Positions 34,218 through 43,405 of a stretch of 64,000 nt of DNA are shown piece by piece. The position numbers and the translations under genes are program-made. The notes under the pieces are model-generated. The model did not search any database. It was not told the origin of the DNA and saw only the letters and a program-made list of their open reading frames with translations. Every line of letters begins with the position of its first letter. The stretch's first letter is position 1. Origin of the DNA: Shewanella xiamenensis. Lineage in GTDB: Bacteria; Pseudomonadota; Gammaproteobacteria; Enterobacterales; Shewanellaceae. Location of the stretch: contig NZ_BMOP01000003.1 in the NCBI RefSeq assembly GCF_014647135.1, forward strand, positions 62,001 through 126,000. The letters run 5' to 3'.

Positions 34218-36725
34218 TTAGAATTGTGCTACTACTGGCGCAGAACATAAGGTTCCAGTGGTTTCACATACTTGATAAGTCACACTTGATGCTGACGTAG
34301 TGAAGCGATCACGATAGTTGCCATCGTTCTCAGTTGTCACCACTAACTGACCGTCACGGTATAGAGCAACACTTTCGCCTAATGCACTATCCCATTCAAT
34401 ATCTACCATAGCGCTACCACGGCGTGATACCAATGCGCGAGTGACGGATGCGTTGATACTATGCTCATAAACTTGAACTTCCATGGTCACAGTATTGCTG
34501 TGTTCCATTGAGTCAGTCACAGTGAGGGCCACAGTGTAAGTACCTGCCGCAGCAAATACATGGCTAGGGCTCATTTCAGTTGAAGTTGAACCATCACCAA
34601 AATCCCAGCTGTAGCTCACGATATCATCGTTCGCATCGGTACTAGTGTTAGTAAAGGCGACACTTAAACCTTCAACTGCATACTCGAAGCCCGCCACTGG
34701 TGCCGCTGGAGATGCTTCGCCTAAGCCGCTGATCACTAAGCCCCAGTTATTAAGAGTACCAGTGTCAGCCGCTGCATTGTCATCTACTGATAATGACCAA
34801 GTACCCCGTGCGTTTTCACCATCAAACGCGCTTAAGTCCCAGCTCTTAACAATGTTGTCAGCGCTGCCGCCATCACGGTTATGTAGAACCACTTCAGTAC
34901 CTGCTGGTGAAGTTAACACAACGCGTAAGTCACCAATCCAAGTGTGGCTGATATTGACATCGGCGGTCACGCCAAAAATCTGCACATCATCAGTAACTTC
35001 AATCGTGCTCACAATACCACTAGCATTGTTATCAGGGATAGCAACAGCATTCTCATTGCCATAGGTAAAGTCATTTAATCCTTGAGGGAACACATTCAGT
35101 GAAACGACTTTAGCCTTTTCAATGGTGCCATCGGTACCTGTTACTGTAATGCTGTAATCACCCCAAGCTGTTTGCGCCGTTGTCGCAACATCTAAGGTAA
35201 ATGAACCACCAGCTGAAACAGTTGAGGCTGATAAGGACACACCTTCTAGCGCTGGAGAAACAGAGACAGAAAGCGCCACATCGCCTTCCCATCCAGCAAC
35301 GCTACCAACACTAAAGTTATAGCTTGCAGTGCTACCCGCTTCGACAGATTGTGATACTGGCGATACGGTAAACTTGTAGCTAGGAGATGGGTTAGCCTGC
35401 TCGAGTGCGTTAGCCACATTGAGGCGAGTACCAGCCACGGTTTTACCCGTTAAATCTGCATTAGCATCACCTGATGCCATCAGCAGTTCTTTCATTGCCA
35501 CAGGTGATAGGTCTGGATTTAACGACCACACCAGAGCTGCGGCGCCCGTGACATGTGGAGTTGCCATAGAGGTACCAGAATAAGTCGCGTAACCACCACC
35601 AGGAACGGTAGAGAGAATCGCGGAGCCTGGTGCTCCCATATCGACACTGGTTAAGCCCCACTGGGAGAAATCTGACATACGGTCATTACGGTCGGTACTG
35701 GCAATAGACAACACCACATCCGAATCGTAACTTGAAGGATAGTGTGGGCTCGCATCGTTATCGACCGCGTCATTACCCGCTGCTGCAACGAATAAAATGC
35801 CTGCTTCACCACCCGCTTCAATCGCATCTTTTAAGGCTTGGCTAAAGCTACCGCCGCCCCAAGAGTTGTTGGTGGCTTTGATATCCACGCCATGGTTAAC
35901 CTTCAGATCCGTAAAGTAATCTAAACATGCAATCGCGCCAGCTGTAGAACCATAGCCATCGGCATCAAGGAACTGACACGCGGCAATTTTAACGTCCCAG
36001 TTCACCCCAACGACACCTACACCATTGTTGCCTTTAGCACCAATAGTGCCAGATACGTGAGTACCGTGACCATTACCATCCATTGGGTTACCGTTATCGT
36101 TTACCGCACTGTAACCGTGAATATCATCGATCACGCCGTTGCCATCATCATCAATACCATTGCCTGGAATTTCGCCAGCGTTAACCCACATGTTGGCTTG
36201 CAGATCGGGGTGATTGTAATCTACCCCAGTATCGATAACCCCAATCACCACATCTGAGCTACCCGTAGTGATTTCCCAAGCTTCAGGCGCATCGATATCC
36301 GCATCGGCGGTACCACCATTTTGGCCAGTGTTGTTCATTCCCCACAGGCTAGCAAAGCTTGGGTCATCGGGTGTGCCTATCGCCTTAAGAATGTAGTTGG
36401 GTTCTGCATATTTTACCGCTGGATGACGACTAATCACCTTAATCGCATCTTCAATATTAGCGCCTTTACGCAGGGCTAAACGGGCTAGTTTACCATTGAG
36501 TAAATGCTGGAATTTATCGTCTACGCCATCAGCATTTGCATCGGTTAAGGTGCCGCGAATTAAACGCTGTGCTGCTGCACGTTCGGCTTTAGTCACATTA
36601 TCTTTGTACACCACAAGGATGGCGTCTTTTTCATAGACTGGTGCATCTTTTGCCATTGCAGGCACCGCTGACAACGTCATCGCTCCTGCAATTGCTAACG
36701 CCAATGGTGAGAGTTTTATTGACAT
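34218..36725 (-). CDS. Secreted subtilisin-like serine protease with P and PKD domains
   Basis: This is an 835-residue exported peptidase of family S8. Order of parts: signal peptide (1-25), I9-type propeptide (about 35-112), then the catalytic domain with Asp165 (IDTGVDYNHPD), His220 (GHGTHVSG), oxyanion Asn318 and Ser386 (GTSMATPH). A beta-rich spacer follows (450-550), then a P/proprotein convertase domain (about 565-670, HTWIGDLRVVLTSP) and a PKD domain (about 680-755, YSWDFGDGST). A final beta domain has two cysteines. Calcium-type loops (DDDGNGVIDD) lie inside the catalytic domain. It is divergent from the curlin genes across about 400 bases, so it may be a matrix protease, but that is inference. 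Confidence 0.93.
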   Translation of the reverse strand: MSIKLSPLALAIAGAMTLSAVPAMAKDAPVYEKDAILVVYKDNVTKAERAAAQRLIRGTLTDANADGVDDKFQHLLNGKLARLALRKGANIEDAIKVISRHPAVKYAEPNYILKAIGTPDDPSFASLWGMNNTGQNGGTADADIDAPEAWEITTGSSDVVIGVIDTGVDYNHPDLQANMWVNAGEIPGNGIDDDGNGVIDDIHGYSAVNDNGNPMDGNGHGTHVSGTIGAKGNNGVGVVGVNWDVKIAACQFLDADGYGSTAGAIACLDYFTDLKVNHGVDIKATNNSWGGGSFSQALKDAIEAGGEAGILFVAAAGNDAVDNDASPHYPSSYDSDVVLSIASTDRNDRMSDFSQWGLTSVDMGAPGSAILSTVPGGGYATYSGTSMATPHVTGAAALVWSLNPDLSPVAMKELLMASGDANADLTGKTVAGTRLNVANALEQANPSPSYKFTVSPVSQSVEAGSTASYNFSVGSVAGWEGDVALSVSVSPALEGVSLSASTVSAGGSFTLDVATTAQTAWGDYSITVTGTDGTIEKAKVVSLNVFPQGLNDFTYGNENAVAIPDNNASGIVSTIEVTDDVQIFGVTADVNISHTWIGDLRVVLTSPAGTEVVLHNRDGGSADNIVKSWDLSAFDGENARGTWSLSVDDNAAADTGTLNNWGLVISGLGEASPAAPVAGFEYAVEGLSVAFTNTSTDANDDIVSYSWDFGDGSTSTEMSPSHVFAAAGTYTVALTVTDSMEHSNTVTMEVQVYEHSINASVTRALVSRRGSAMVDIEWDSALGESVALYRDGQLVVTTENDGNYRDRFTTSASSVTYQVCETTGTLCSAPVVAQF

Positions 36726-37124
36726 ACTTAAGCTTCCTATAGTCCTTTACGTTGAAATTCTGGAACGGCAATTACGCAGCCACCATTCAAAGTGAAATGG
36801 ATAAAAACGACGAATTTCCAGCATGTTTGCCTGCAAATTGTTGCCATAATGTTTCAATTTAAAAAAGACGCTGCACGCTAAATACAACTTAACTACTAGA
36901 CCAACTCGGTGAGGTAAATACTGCCTAAACGCAGGGTTTTATCGACAAAAAACAAGATATTCATGGAATTAACAAAAGTTAATCTGGTTAGCATTTAAAT
37001 TACACCTCAAAAATAAATACCCTTTTGGCCAATTGTCTCTAAGCACTATGGCTCGTACCTTGATGCCTGAGTTGGAAGGAGTCTGTGCTCTGACCAAAAC
37101 ACCAATACATGCAAGGAGTCACTT
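36726..37124. promoter_or_regulatory. Divergent promoter region, S8 protease / curlin genes
   Basis: This 399-base, AT-rich, non-coding region between two strongly exported gene sets should carry both promoters. An AAGGAG at 37112-37117 is the ribosome site of the first curlin gene, seven bases before its GTG. I could not define a CsgD-type operator. Confidence 0.5.
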
Positions 37125-37544
37125 GTGCCAAATCCATTAACACGCTTTTTGGTACTGCTGCTCTTGATATGTAGTTGCCTGACATCATCCCATGCGGCAG
37201 ATGTCAGTGAATTGCCCGTCACACTGCAGGCGCTAATTGAGCGTTCAGGGCGCGATAATCTTATCGACCTAGTGCAGCAAGGCACGGCAAACCAAGGGAT
37301 AGTGTTTCAATCAGGGAACGATAACAGCGCCTATGTGACGCAAGCGGGTAACGATAACGTATCGCTTGTGACACAGATTGGAACCAATAATGAAGTCCAA
37401 CTACGACAAGTCGGCACTAAAAATATGGCTTCGATTACCCAGATTGGTAATGACAACCTGGTGCAATTGAACCAGCTAGGAAGCGGCAATTTTTCGATTC
37501 AACAGATTGCGGACGGTGCCGCAATCTCAATAACTCAGTATTAA
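37125..37544 (+). CDS. csgB: Curlin-like minor subunit / nucleator (CsgB-like)
   Basis: The 139-residue exported protein has a signal peptide (residues 1-24, cleaved near HAAD). About four curlin repeats follow, with the pattern Q-x-G-x-x-N every 11 or so residues, ending in ITQY. Curlin repeats stack as beta-solenoids and form extracellular amyloid. Size and position before the larger curlin match CsgB, the surface nucleator. The GTG start has AAGGAG seven bases upstream. The second curlin gene begins 14 bases downstream, so they form an operon. Confidence 0.85.
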   Translation: MPNPLTRFLVLLLLICSCLTSSHAADVSELPVTLQALIERSGRDNLIDLVQQGTANQGIVFQSGNDNSAYVTQAGNDNVSLVTQIGTNNEVQLRQVGTKNMASITQIGNDNLVQLNQLGSGNFSIQQIADGAAISITQY

Positions 37545-37558
37545 ACAGGGAGAGTCAC

Positions 37559-39064
37559 ATGAAATCACAAGCAAAAATGTCATTGATTGCATTAGCCATT
37601 ACTGCGGGATTAAGTGGTAATGCGCTAGCAGCAAGCACAGTCAACGAAATCAGCGTTGAGCAAACAGGCCAAGGTCAAGATACCTTAGTCGCTCAAACTG
37701 GTGTCATTAACGCAGCAGCAGTAACCCAAACGGGTAACGACCAAGTTGCCACCGTATTACAAGACGGTGTATGGCATGAAGCACAAGTCAACTCAACTGG
37801 CGATGCTAACAAAGTGACTGTTAGCCAACAAACAGATTGGCACGTAGCCTCTGTTGATGTGGAAGGCAATAATAACGAAGTTGAAGTGACTCAAGACGGC
37901 TTCTTCAACCAAAGCAGCAACGATGTCGTGGGCAACGACAACCTTGTTTCAGTTAGCCAATTAGGTGAGCTGAACGAAAGCTATGTTGAAATCACTGGCA
38001 CAGAAAACAGTGCATTTGTTGAGCAAGAAGGTGATGAAAACCTTGCCGTATTCCGTGTTCAAGGCGACAACAACGACGGTGATATCAAACAATACGGTAA
38101 CAGCAACCAAGCGGGTCTAATTGCACTCGATCTGACTGCCAACGTGGGTAACAACAACGACGTATCAGTTGAACAAATTGGTAACAATAACTTTGGTGCA
38201 GCCAAAGGCATCGCTGGTAACGACAACAGTGTTGATATCTACCAAAAAGGTGATAACCACACTGGCTTTGTTTACGCCTTAGCCGGTAGCGAAAACGATA
38301 TCAGCATGAAGCAAGAAGGCAGCAATAACATTGCTTACCTCTCTATGACTACGGGTGATGATAACACTATCGACATCGCTCAAGATGGTGATAGCAACAC
38401 AGTTGGTGATTCTTTAGTTGCTGATATTCAAGGTGATGATAATGATATTGCCATCAAGCAAAAAGGCGACAGCAACGGTGCAGAGTTCCAAGTATGGGGC
38501 GATAGCAACGACGTAGACTTAAAACAACGTGGTGATGCTAACTTCGCAACCTTTGGCGCTTACGGTACTGACAACGACTTCGACTTATCCTCTAAAGGTG
38601 ATAACAACGAGCTGGTTGCCTTCGCAACAGGTGAAGACAACAGCATCGAAATCAGTCAAGAAGGTGATGCGAACTTCGCTTATGTGGATGCCGTGGGTAG
38701 CGACAACGAAGTGGATGTTGAGCAAGATGGTGATCAAAACGAGACCATCATTAGCGTAACAGGTAACAACGCCGATGTAACTGCACTGCAACACCGTGGC
38801 GATCTGAACCTTATCGATTTAATCATCGAAGGTGATGAAAACTCAGCAGAAATCACTCAAGCGGGTAACGGCAACTGGGTCGGTGGTGATAGCGGTAGTT
38901 CATTTGCTGCCAACTCATTTGGCGTGAGTGGTGACAACAACAGCCTAATGATCTCCCAAACAGGTAATGACAACTTAGTATTAGGCTCACAAGCGGGTAA
39001 CAACAACAGCATCAGCGTAACCCAAAATGGTGATATGAACGTTGCGACTGTTGTGCAGTACTAA
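37559..39064 (+). CDS. csgA: Large curlin-like major subunit (CsgA-like), about 20 repeats
   Basis: This is a 501-residue exported amyloid subunit, over three times the 151 residues of E. coli CsgA. After the signal peptide (1-24, ending ALAAS) come about 40 half-repeats of roughly 11 residues, that is about 20 curlin repeats, with Gly-x-x-Asn turns and alternating Gln. Many turns are GDDN, GDNN or GSDN, making the protein highly acidic. It ends ATVVQY, like CsgA's terminal QY. A GGGAGAG ribosome site lies ahead of the ATG. A strong terminator follows. No csgEFG secretion genes are in the window. Confidence 0.88.
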   Translation: MKSQAKMSLIALAITAGLSGNALAASTVNEISVEQTGQGQDTLVAQTGVINAAAVTQTGNDQVATVLQDGVWHEAQVNSTGDANKVTVSQQTDWHVASVDVEGNNNEVEVTQDGFFNQSSNDVVGNDNLVSVSQLGELNESYVEITGTENSAFVEQEGDENLAVFRVQGDNNDGDIKQYGNSNQAGLIALDLTANVGNNNDVSVEQIGNNNFGAAKGIAGNDNSVDIYQKGDNHTGFVYALAGSENDISMKQEGSNNIAYLSMTTGDDNTIDIAQDGDSNTVGDSLVADIQGDDNDIAIKQKGDSNGAEFQVWGDSNDVDLKQRGDANFATFGAYGTDNDFDLSSKGDNNELVAFATGEDNSIEISQEGDANFAYVDAVGSDNEVDVEQDGDQNETIISVTGNNADVTALQHRGDLNLIDLIIEGDENSAEITQAGNGNWVGGDSGSSFAANSFGVSGDNNSLMISQTGNDNLVLGSQAGNNNSISVTQNGDMNVATVVQY

Positions 39065-39105
39065 TCTTTAAATATGAGTCGCCTTCAAGTTGAAGGCGGC
39101 TAAAT

Positions 39106-39141
39106 AAAAACGGGAACATTGATAATGTTCCCGTTTTTATT
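39106..39141. terminator. Strong terminator after the curlin operon
   Basis: A 15-base stem (AAAAACGGGAACATT, 39106-39120, with 39124-39138) around GAT has A and T runs at its ends. A smaller hairpin CGCCTTCA/TGAAGGCG (39080-39098) precedes it. Confidence 0.92.
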
Positions 39142-39229
39142 TGCCTATCACACGCAAAAGTACATCGCTATTCGTCTTATCGTTTGGGTATCACACCACG
39201 CACCCGCTCGCTTTCAAACAGGATACCAA

Positions 39230-39901
39230 TTAACTACAAAACTCAAAATGGGTTTGATAGGTCTGAGCCCATCTTAATAACTCGACACGATTTCGTGACT
39301 GGGTTTTACGGAAAATCGATGAAATATGCGCCTTTACCGTGTGCTCACTGATGCAAAGACGATGGGCAATTTCCTTATTTCTCGCGCCGCTGGAAACGAA
39401 TTGAATGATGGTTCTTTCTCTAGAGGTAAGCGCTTGCAGCATGGCCACAGTGTCGGCAGGCATATCATGTTGTCCATCCAACTTTTGCACCACGCGACGA
39501 AACATCTTACTGAGCAAAGTTCTATCGTACCAAAGCTCGTCGGCAACCATTTTACGTAATCCGGTCAACATCAAATCCATACGCTGGTCAGTAAACAGTA
39601 GTCCGCGTATGCCAAGCAGCATAGCTGACTCTTGATCTAAGGAATTGCGCTCAACTTGATACAGAGCCACAGGAATATGGGGGACAAGACGAGATGCCAG
39701 CAAAGGGATCCCTTTATTATCTAAGGCCGCACCTTTCTGGGCGATTAAACAAAAGCTGCGATGCCCTTTGTCTAAATCTAACTCTAACGCTGAGGCATGT
39801 TTAACGATCCGTGTTTTCAATCCGATAGATTCAGCAAGTATCGCTAAATGGCAAGGCGCCGCCACTTGATGTAAAAATACTAACTCATTGATAGTACCCA
39901 A
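39230..39901 (-). CDS. LuxR-type regulator, CsgD-like
   Basis: The 223-residue protein has an atypical receiver-like N-terminal domain without the usual phospho-acceptor motif. A C-terminal LuxR helix-turn-helix follows: LTSRERTIIQFVSSGARNKEIAHRLCISEHTVKAHISSIFRK. This arrangement matches CsgD, the activator of curli genes. Its convergent position right behind the curlin operon supports a role in their control. No ATG fits; TTG at 39901 is preceded by AGGGAGAAG. I would call it CsgD-like, not proven csgD. Confidence 0.8.
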   Translation of the reverse strand: MGTINELVFLHQVAAPCHLAILAESIGLKTRIVKHASALELDLDKGHRSFCLIAQKGAALDNKGIPLLASRLVPHIPVALYQVERNSLDQESAMLLGIRGLLFTDQRMDLMLTGLRKMVADELWYDRTLLSKMFRRVVQKLDGQHDMPADTVAMLQALTSRERTIIQFVSSGARNKEIAHRLCISEHTVKAHISSIFRKTQSRNRVELLRWAQTYQTHFEFCS

Positions 39902-40266
39902 TTTACTCTTCTCCCTGAAAAGTATTCCATTATCTTTTTATCCGGCTTAATGAAATCTGCCTAAATCTCAGCGTACATCTCATTAACATAGCCCATTTTG
40001 ACTAGTTACCATATGAATTCCATCACCCAAATGTACTAATAACCTCTATTTATATGTAGTAAATTCGACTAACTCCCTAAATAGTATTTCATTGCTAGCA
40101 ATTAATACTAAACGAGATGGAGATCACACTCGTCTTTATACCTTAGTTAATGGAAACATCAATCGAAAGTTTAAACACAAAATTAACACCGAAAAATGAC
40201 ATTTTGGGGAATAAAAATCCCCTTTGAATGTCATTCAAAAGGGATTGGATGCTCTCAAGACTACGA
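39902..40266. promoter_or_regulatory. AT-rich region between the LuxR gene and the YjdF-family gene
   Basis: This 365-base stretch has no gene. It should hold the promoter of the LuxR-type regulator (minus). It contains a perfect 12-base palindrome ATTGCTAGCAAT (40091-40102), a possible operator. The terminator of the YjdF-family gene lies near its right end. Confidence 0.5.
40213..40246 (-). terminator. Terminator of the YjdF-family gene
   Basis: AATCCCCTTTGAAT and ATTCAAAAGGGATT pair with one internal mismatch around GTC. On the minus strand the stem is followed by TTTTTATT. Confidence 0.8.
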
Positions 40267-40875
40267 TTAGACTTGAGTCAGAAGTTTAGTGATTTGCTTA
40301 TCCTGCACACGGGATAAACTGAGTAGCGCTACAATGGCCCCTATCAAGGCTAAAAACATATCCGATTGGGTATCCCACATGTAACCTTGTGTGCCTAAGA
40401 ATGCCTCAGCACCTTCCCCCGTTGCAGCGGCCACCCACCACTCAATAAGCTCATAGAAAGCACTGAAAGCGAGTACAAAACAAGTGACCAAAAAAGCGCA
40501 CCAAGCGCCGGGTTTGACGGCTTGATTGCGTAACATAATCTCACGGGCCAACATGGTAGGAATAAAGCCTTGAGCGAAATGCCCGACCTTGTCGTAATTG
40601 TTACGTTCACTGCCCATCCATTGGGCAATGGTGTCAAATAATGGCACTTCAGCATAGGTATAGTGCGCACCGACAAACAGCACACAACAATGTACAAGTA
40701 CTAAAAAATACACTATTGGGGTTAGCTCAAAACGTTTGCGGGTAAAAAATAATAGCGGAACCGCCACTAATGCAGGTAAAGCTTCAAGCCACCAAGTGAA
40801 AGTATCTGCAGGTTTTATCGCCGACCAGACTAAAACTGAGAGGTAAATACCGCACCAAGCGATTTTATTATTCAA
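40267..40875 (-). CDS. DUF2238 / YjdF family membrane protein
   Basis: The 202-residue protein has about six hydrophobic segments and conserved polar patches within or beside them: GSERNNYDKVGHFAQGFIP, FSAFYELIEWW and GYMWDTQSDMFLALIGA. These typify the DUF2238 (E. coli YjdF) family, whose function is unknown. The start is TTG at 40875 with GAGGAAG upstream. It is an inner-membrane protein, divergent from serA. Confidence 0.85.
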   Translation of the reverse strand: MNNKIAWCGIYLSVLVWSAIKPADTFTWWLEALPALVAVPLLFFTRKRFELTPIVYFLVLVHCCVLFVGAHYTYAEVPLFDTIAQWMGSERNNYDKVGHFAQGFIPTMLAREIMLRNQAVKPGAWCAFLVTCFVLAFSAFYELIEWWVAAATGEGAEAFLGTQGYMWDTQSDMFLALIGAIVALLSLSRVQDKQITKLLTQV

Positions 40876-41031
40876 TGTTTCTTCCTCTTATGCGATATTG
40901 TTCTAATTTTAGAATATTAACTTTAGCCATCTAGCCCTCCACAGTGAGCAAAAAAAGTGCTACTTTGATGAGCCAAGGTTGTCAGCATAACATACAAGAA
41001 CCACTTCAATTAATTAGAGGGTACCCATATC

Positions 41032-42261
41032 ATGGCGAAACATTCGCTTGACAAGGATAAGATCAAAATCCTGTTGTTGGAAGGCGTCCACCAATCTGCG
41101 GTAGATGTGTTTGAACGCGCGGGATACACCAATATTGAGTATCACAAAGCCTCGTTAGGTGATGAAGCCCTGCATGAATCCATCAAAGATGCTCATTTTG
41201 TTGGTATTCGTTCCCGTACCCAACTCACCGCCGATGTATTAAAACGTGCCGAAAAATTAATTGCGATTGGTTGTTTCTGTATCGGCACTAACCAAGTGGA
41301 TCTAGCGACCGCCGAATCCCTCGGTATCCCAGTATTTAATGCCCCTTTTTCTAATACCCGCAGCGTAGCTGAACTGGTATTAGGCGAAATTATTATGCTG
41401 ATGCGCGGTATTCCTGAACGTAACGCTATCGCCCATCGTGGTGGTTGGATGAAAACTGCCGCAGGCAGTTACGAAGTCCGTGGCAAAACTTTAGGCGTGA
41501 TAGGCTATGGCCATATTGGAACTCAGCTGGGGATCCTGGCAGAAACCTTAGGCATGCGTGTGGTGTTCTTCGATATCGAAGACAAATTGCCATTGGGTAA
41601 TGCCCAGCAAATCCATTCAATGGAGCAATTGCTGGCACAGTCCGATGTAGTAAGCTTGCACGTGCCTGAAACGCCGCAAACCAAAGACATGATAAGTACT
41701 GCCGAATTCGCCGCTATGCGTAAAGGCAGCATCTTTATCAACGCTTCCCGCGGTACTGTGGTCGATATCGATGCGCTTACGGTTGCACTCAAAGAGCGTC
41801 ACCTTGCGGGCGCGGCGATTGACGTTTTCCCCATTGAGCCACAATCGAATGATGATGAATTTATCAGCCCATTACGCGGTTTAGATAATGTGCTACTCAC
41901 GCCACATGTGGGTGGTAGCACCGCCGAAGCACAGGAAAATATCGGTATCGAAGTGGCAGGCAAATTAGCCAAATACTCAGATAACGGTTCAACCGTATCT
42001 GCGGTTAACTTCCCTGAAGTGTCTCTGCCAATGCATAAAGGTACCTCTCGCCTACTGCATATCCACCAAAATCGTCCAGGCGTGCTGATCAAAATCAACA
42101 AAGCCTTCTCTGAAAAAGGCATTAACATTGCCGCTCAGTATCTGCAAACAACGGCAGAAATCGGTTATGTGGTAATGGAAGTCGACACTCACCAAGCAGA
42201 AGAAGCCTTGGTTGAGCTTAAAGCCATTGAAGGCACACTGCGTACTCGCGTGTTGTTCTAA
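41032..42261 (+). CDS. serA: D-3-phosphoglycerate dehydrogenase
   Basis: SerA oxidises 3-phosphoglycerate as the first step of serine synthesis. The 409-residue form matches E. coli (410): catalytic domain residues in FNAPFSNTRSVAE, NAD-binding GVIGYGHIGTQLG, the catalytic His in LTPHVGGSTAEAQ, and a C-terminal ACT domain (about residues 338-409, HIHQNRPGVLIKIN) that senses serine. It is monocistronic; ygfZ follows about 135 bases later. Confidence 0.96.
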   Translation: MAKHSLDKDKIKILLLEGVHQSAVDVFERAGYTNIEYHKASLGDEALHESIKDAHFVGIRSRTQLTADVLKRAEKLIAIGCFCIGTNQVDLATAESLGIPVFNAPFSNTRSVAELVLGEIIMLMRGIPERNAIAHRGGWMKTAAGSYEVRGKTLGVIGYGHIGTQLGILAETLGMRVVFFDIEDKLPLGNAQQIHSMEQLLAQSDVVSLHVPETPQTKDMISTAEFAAMRKGSIFINASRGTVVDIDALTVALKERHLAGAAIDVFPIEPQSNDDEFISPLRGLDNVLLTPHVGGSTAEAQENIGIEVAGKLAKYSDNGSTVSAVNFPEVSLPMHKGTSRLLHIHQNRPGVLIKINKAFSEKGINIAAQYLQTTAEIGYVVMEVDTHQAEEALVELKAIEGTLRTRVLF

Positions 42262-42396
42262 AGCCTAAACCGCTTGGGTTTGCCCCCATCTAAGGCGCAC
42301 ATTTCATTTAAGATATGTGCGCCTTATGCTTTTGAGGCCAGAGGAATTCCGCTACAATCAAGCCTCTTGCATCGCCTTCATTTTCAGGATCTCGCT

Positions 42397-43350
42397 ATGA
42401 CTATTGCAGTTTCGACACCCAATTGGGATCTGGACGCCTCCACGCCTCCACTTATGCTCGCCAACTTATCCCACCTAGGCCTTATCAAAGTGGTTGGCGA
42501 ACAGGGCCGCAGTTTTATCCATGGCCAAGTGACCACAGATATCAGCTCACTTGAAGCCAACCAATGGCGCTGGGGCGCACATTGTGATCCTAAGGGAAAG
42601 ATGCTGGCTAGCTTCCGCACCTTTGCCATCCGAGATGCGCTGTTGATGTTGATGCCAAAGGACACTATTGCAGTGGATCTGCCACAACTGCAAAAATATG
42701 CGGTATTTAGTAAGGCGACCCTGACCAATGCCTCTGATGAGTGGACATTACTCGGTGTGGCGGGTGAACAGGCTAAACAATTTGTCAGCCAACACTACGG
42801 TGAAGTCACTCAGGAACTCACTCTCATCGAGCATGGCGCCATTTTAAAAGATGCGGATCGATTTATATTGGTTCTACAACCACAAGCCGCAAGCGCCCTC
42901 ATTGCCGAGCATACCGTATTTGATGCCAGTGCTTGGCAAGCATTAGAAATTGCTGCGGGTTACCCCAATCTAGCGCCAAGCCATGCTAATCAGTACGTAC
43001 CGCAGATGTGTAACCTACAGGCTATTAACGGCATTAGCTTTAACAAAGGCTGCTACATGGGTCAAGAAACTGTGGCTCGGATGAAATACCGTGGTGGTAA
43101 CAAGCGTGCGCTCTATATTCTTCAAGGCACCACTTCCTTAAATATCAATTTGGAAACGGGTATCGAGATAGAATTGGAAGACGGTTATCGCAAGGGTGGA
43201 CAAATCATTGAATTTGTTCAACGTGGTAATCAAGTGCTGCTCACCGCAGTGCTCGCCAACGATACCGAGAGTGACGCCAAACTGCGTTTCGCTGATGACG
43301 AACAATCTAGCTTACATATTCAAGCATTGCCCTACTCGCTCGAAGACTAG
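42397..43350 (+). CDS. ygfZ: tRNA-modifying / iron-sulfur repair protein YgfZ
   Basis: This folate-binding protein of the GcvT-like fold is needed for full activity of some Fe-S enzymes such as MiaB. The 317-residue protein carries the diagnostic KGCYMGQETVARMKYRG motif (about residues 225-241), including the conserved cysteine. I chose ATG 42397, with AGGA seven bases upstream. The longer open frame from 42274 has no homology before it. It is convergent with the HD-GYP gene across a shared terminator. Confidence 0.93.
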   Translation: MTIAVSTPNWDLDASTPPLMLANLSHLGLIKVVGEQGRSFIHGQVTTDISSLEANQWRWGAHCDPKGKMLASFRTFAIRDALLMLMPKDTIAVDLPQLQKYAVFSKATLTNASDEWTLLGVAGEQAKQFVSQHYGEVTQELTLIEHGAILKDADRFILVLQPQAASALIAEHTVFDASAWQALEIAAGYPNLAPSHANQYVPQMCNLQAINGISFNKGCYMGQETVARMKYRGGNKRALYILQGTTSLNINLETGIEIELEDGYRKGGQIIEFVQRGNQVLLTAVLANDTESDAKLRFADDEQSSLHIQALPYSLED

Positions 43351-43377
43351 TTTCTCGCTGATAAGCGAATCGTATTG

Positions 43378-43402
43378 AAAAAGGCGCCCTAGGCGCCTTT
43401 CT
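43378..43402. terminator. Bidirectional terminator, ygfZ / HD-GYP gene
   Basis: AAAGGCGCC and GGCGCCTTT arms with a three-base loop (43380-43400). The A and T flanks fit both transcripts. Confidence 0.8.
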
Positions 43403-43405
43403 GCT

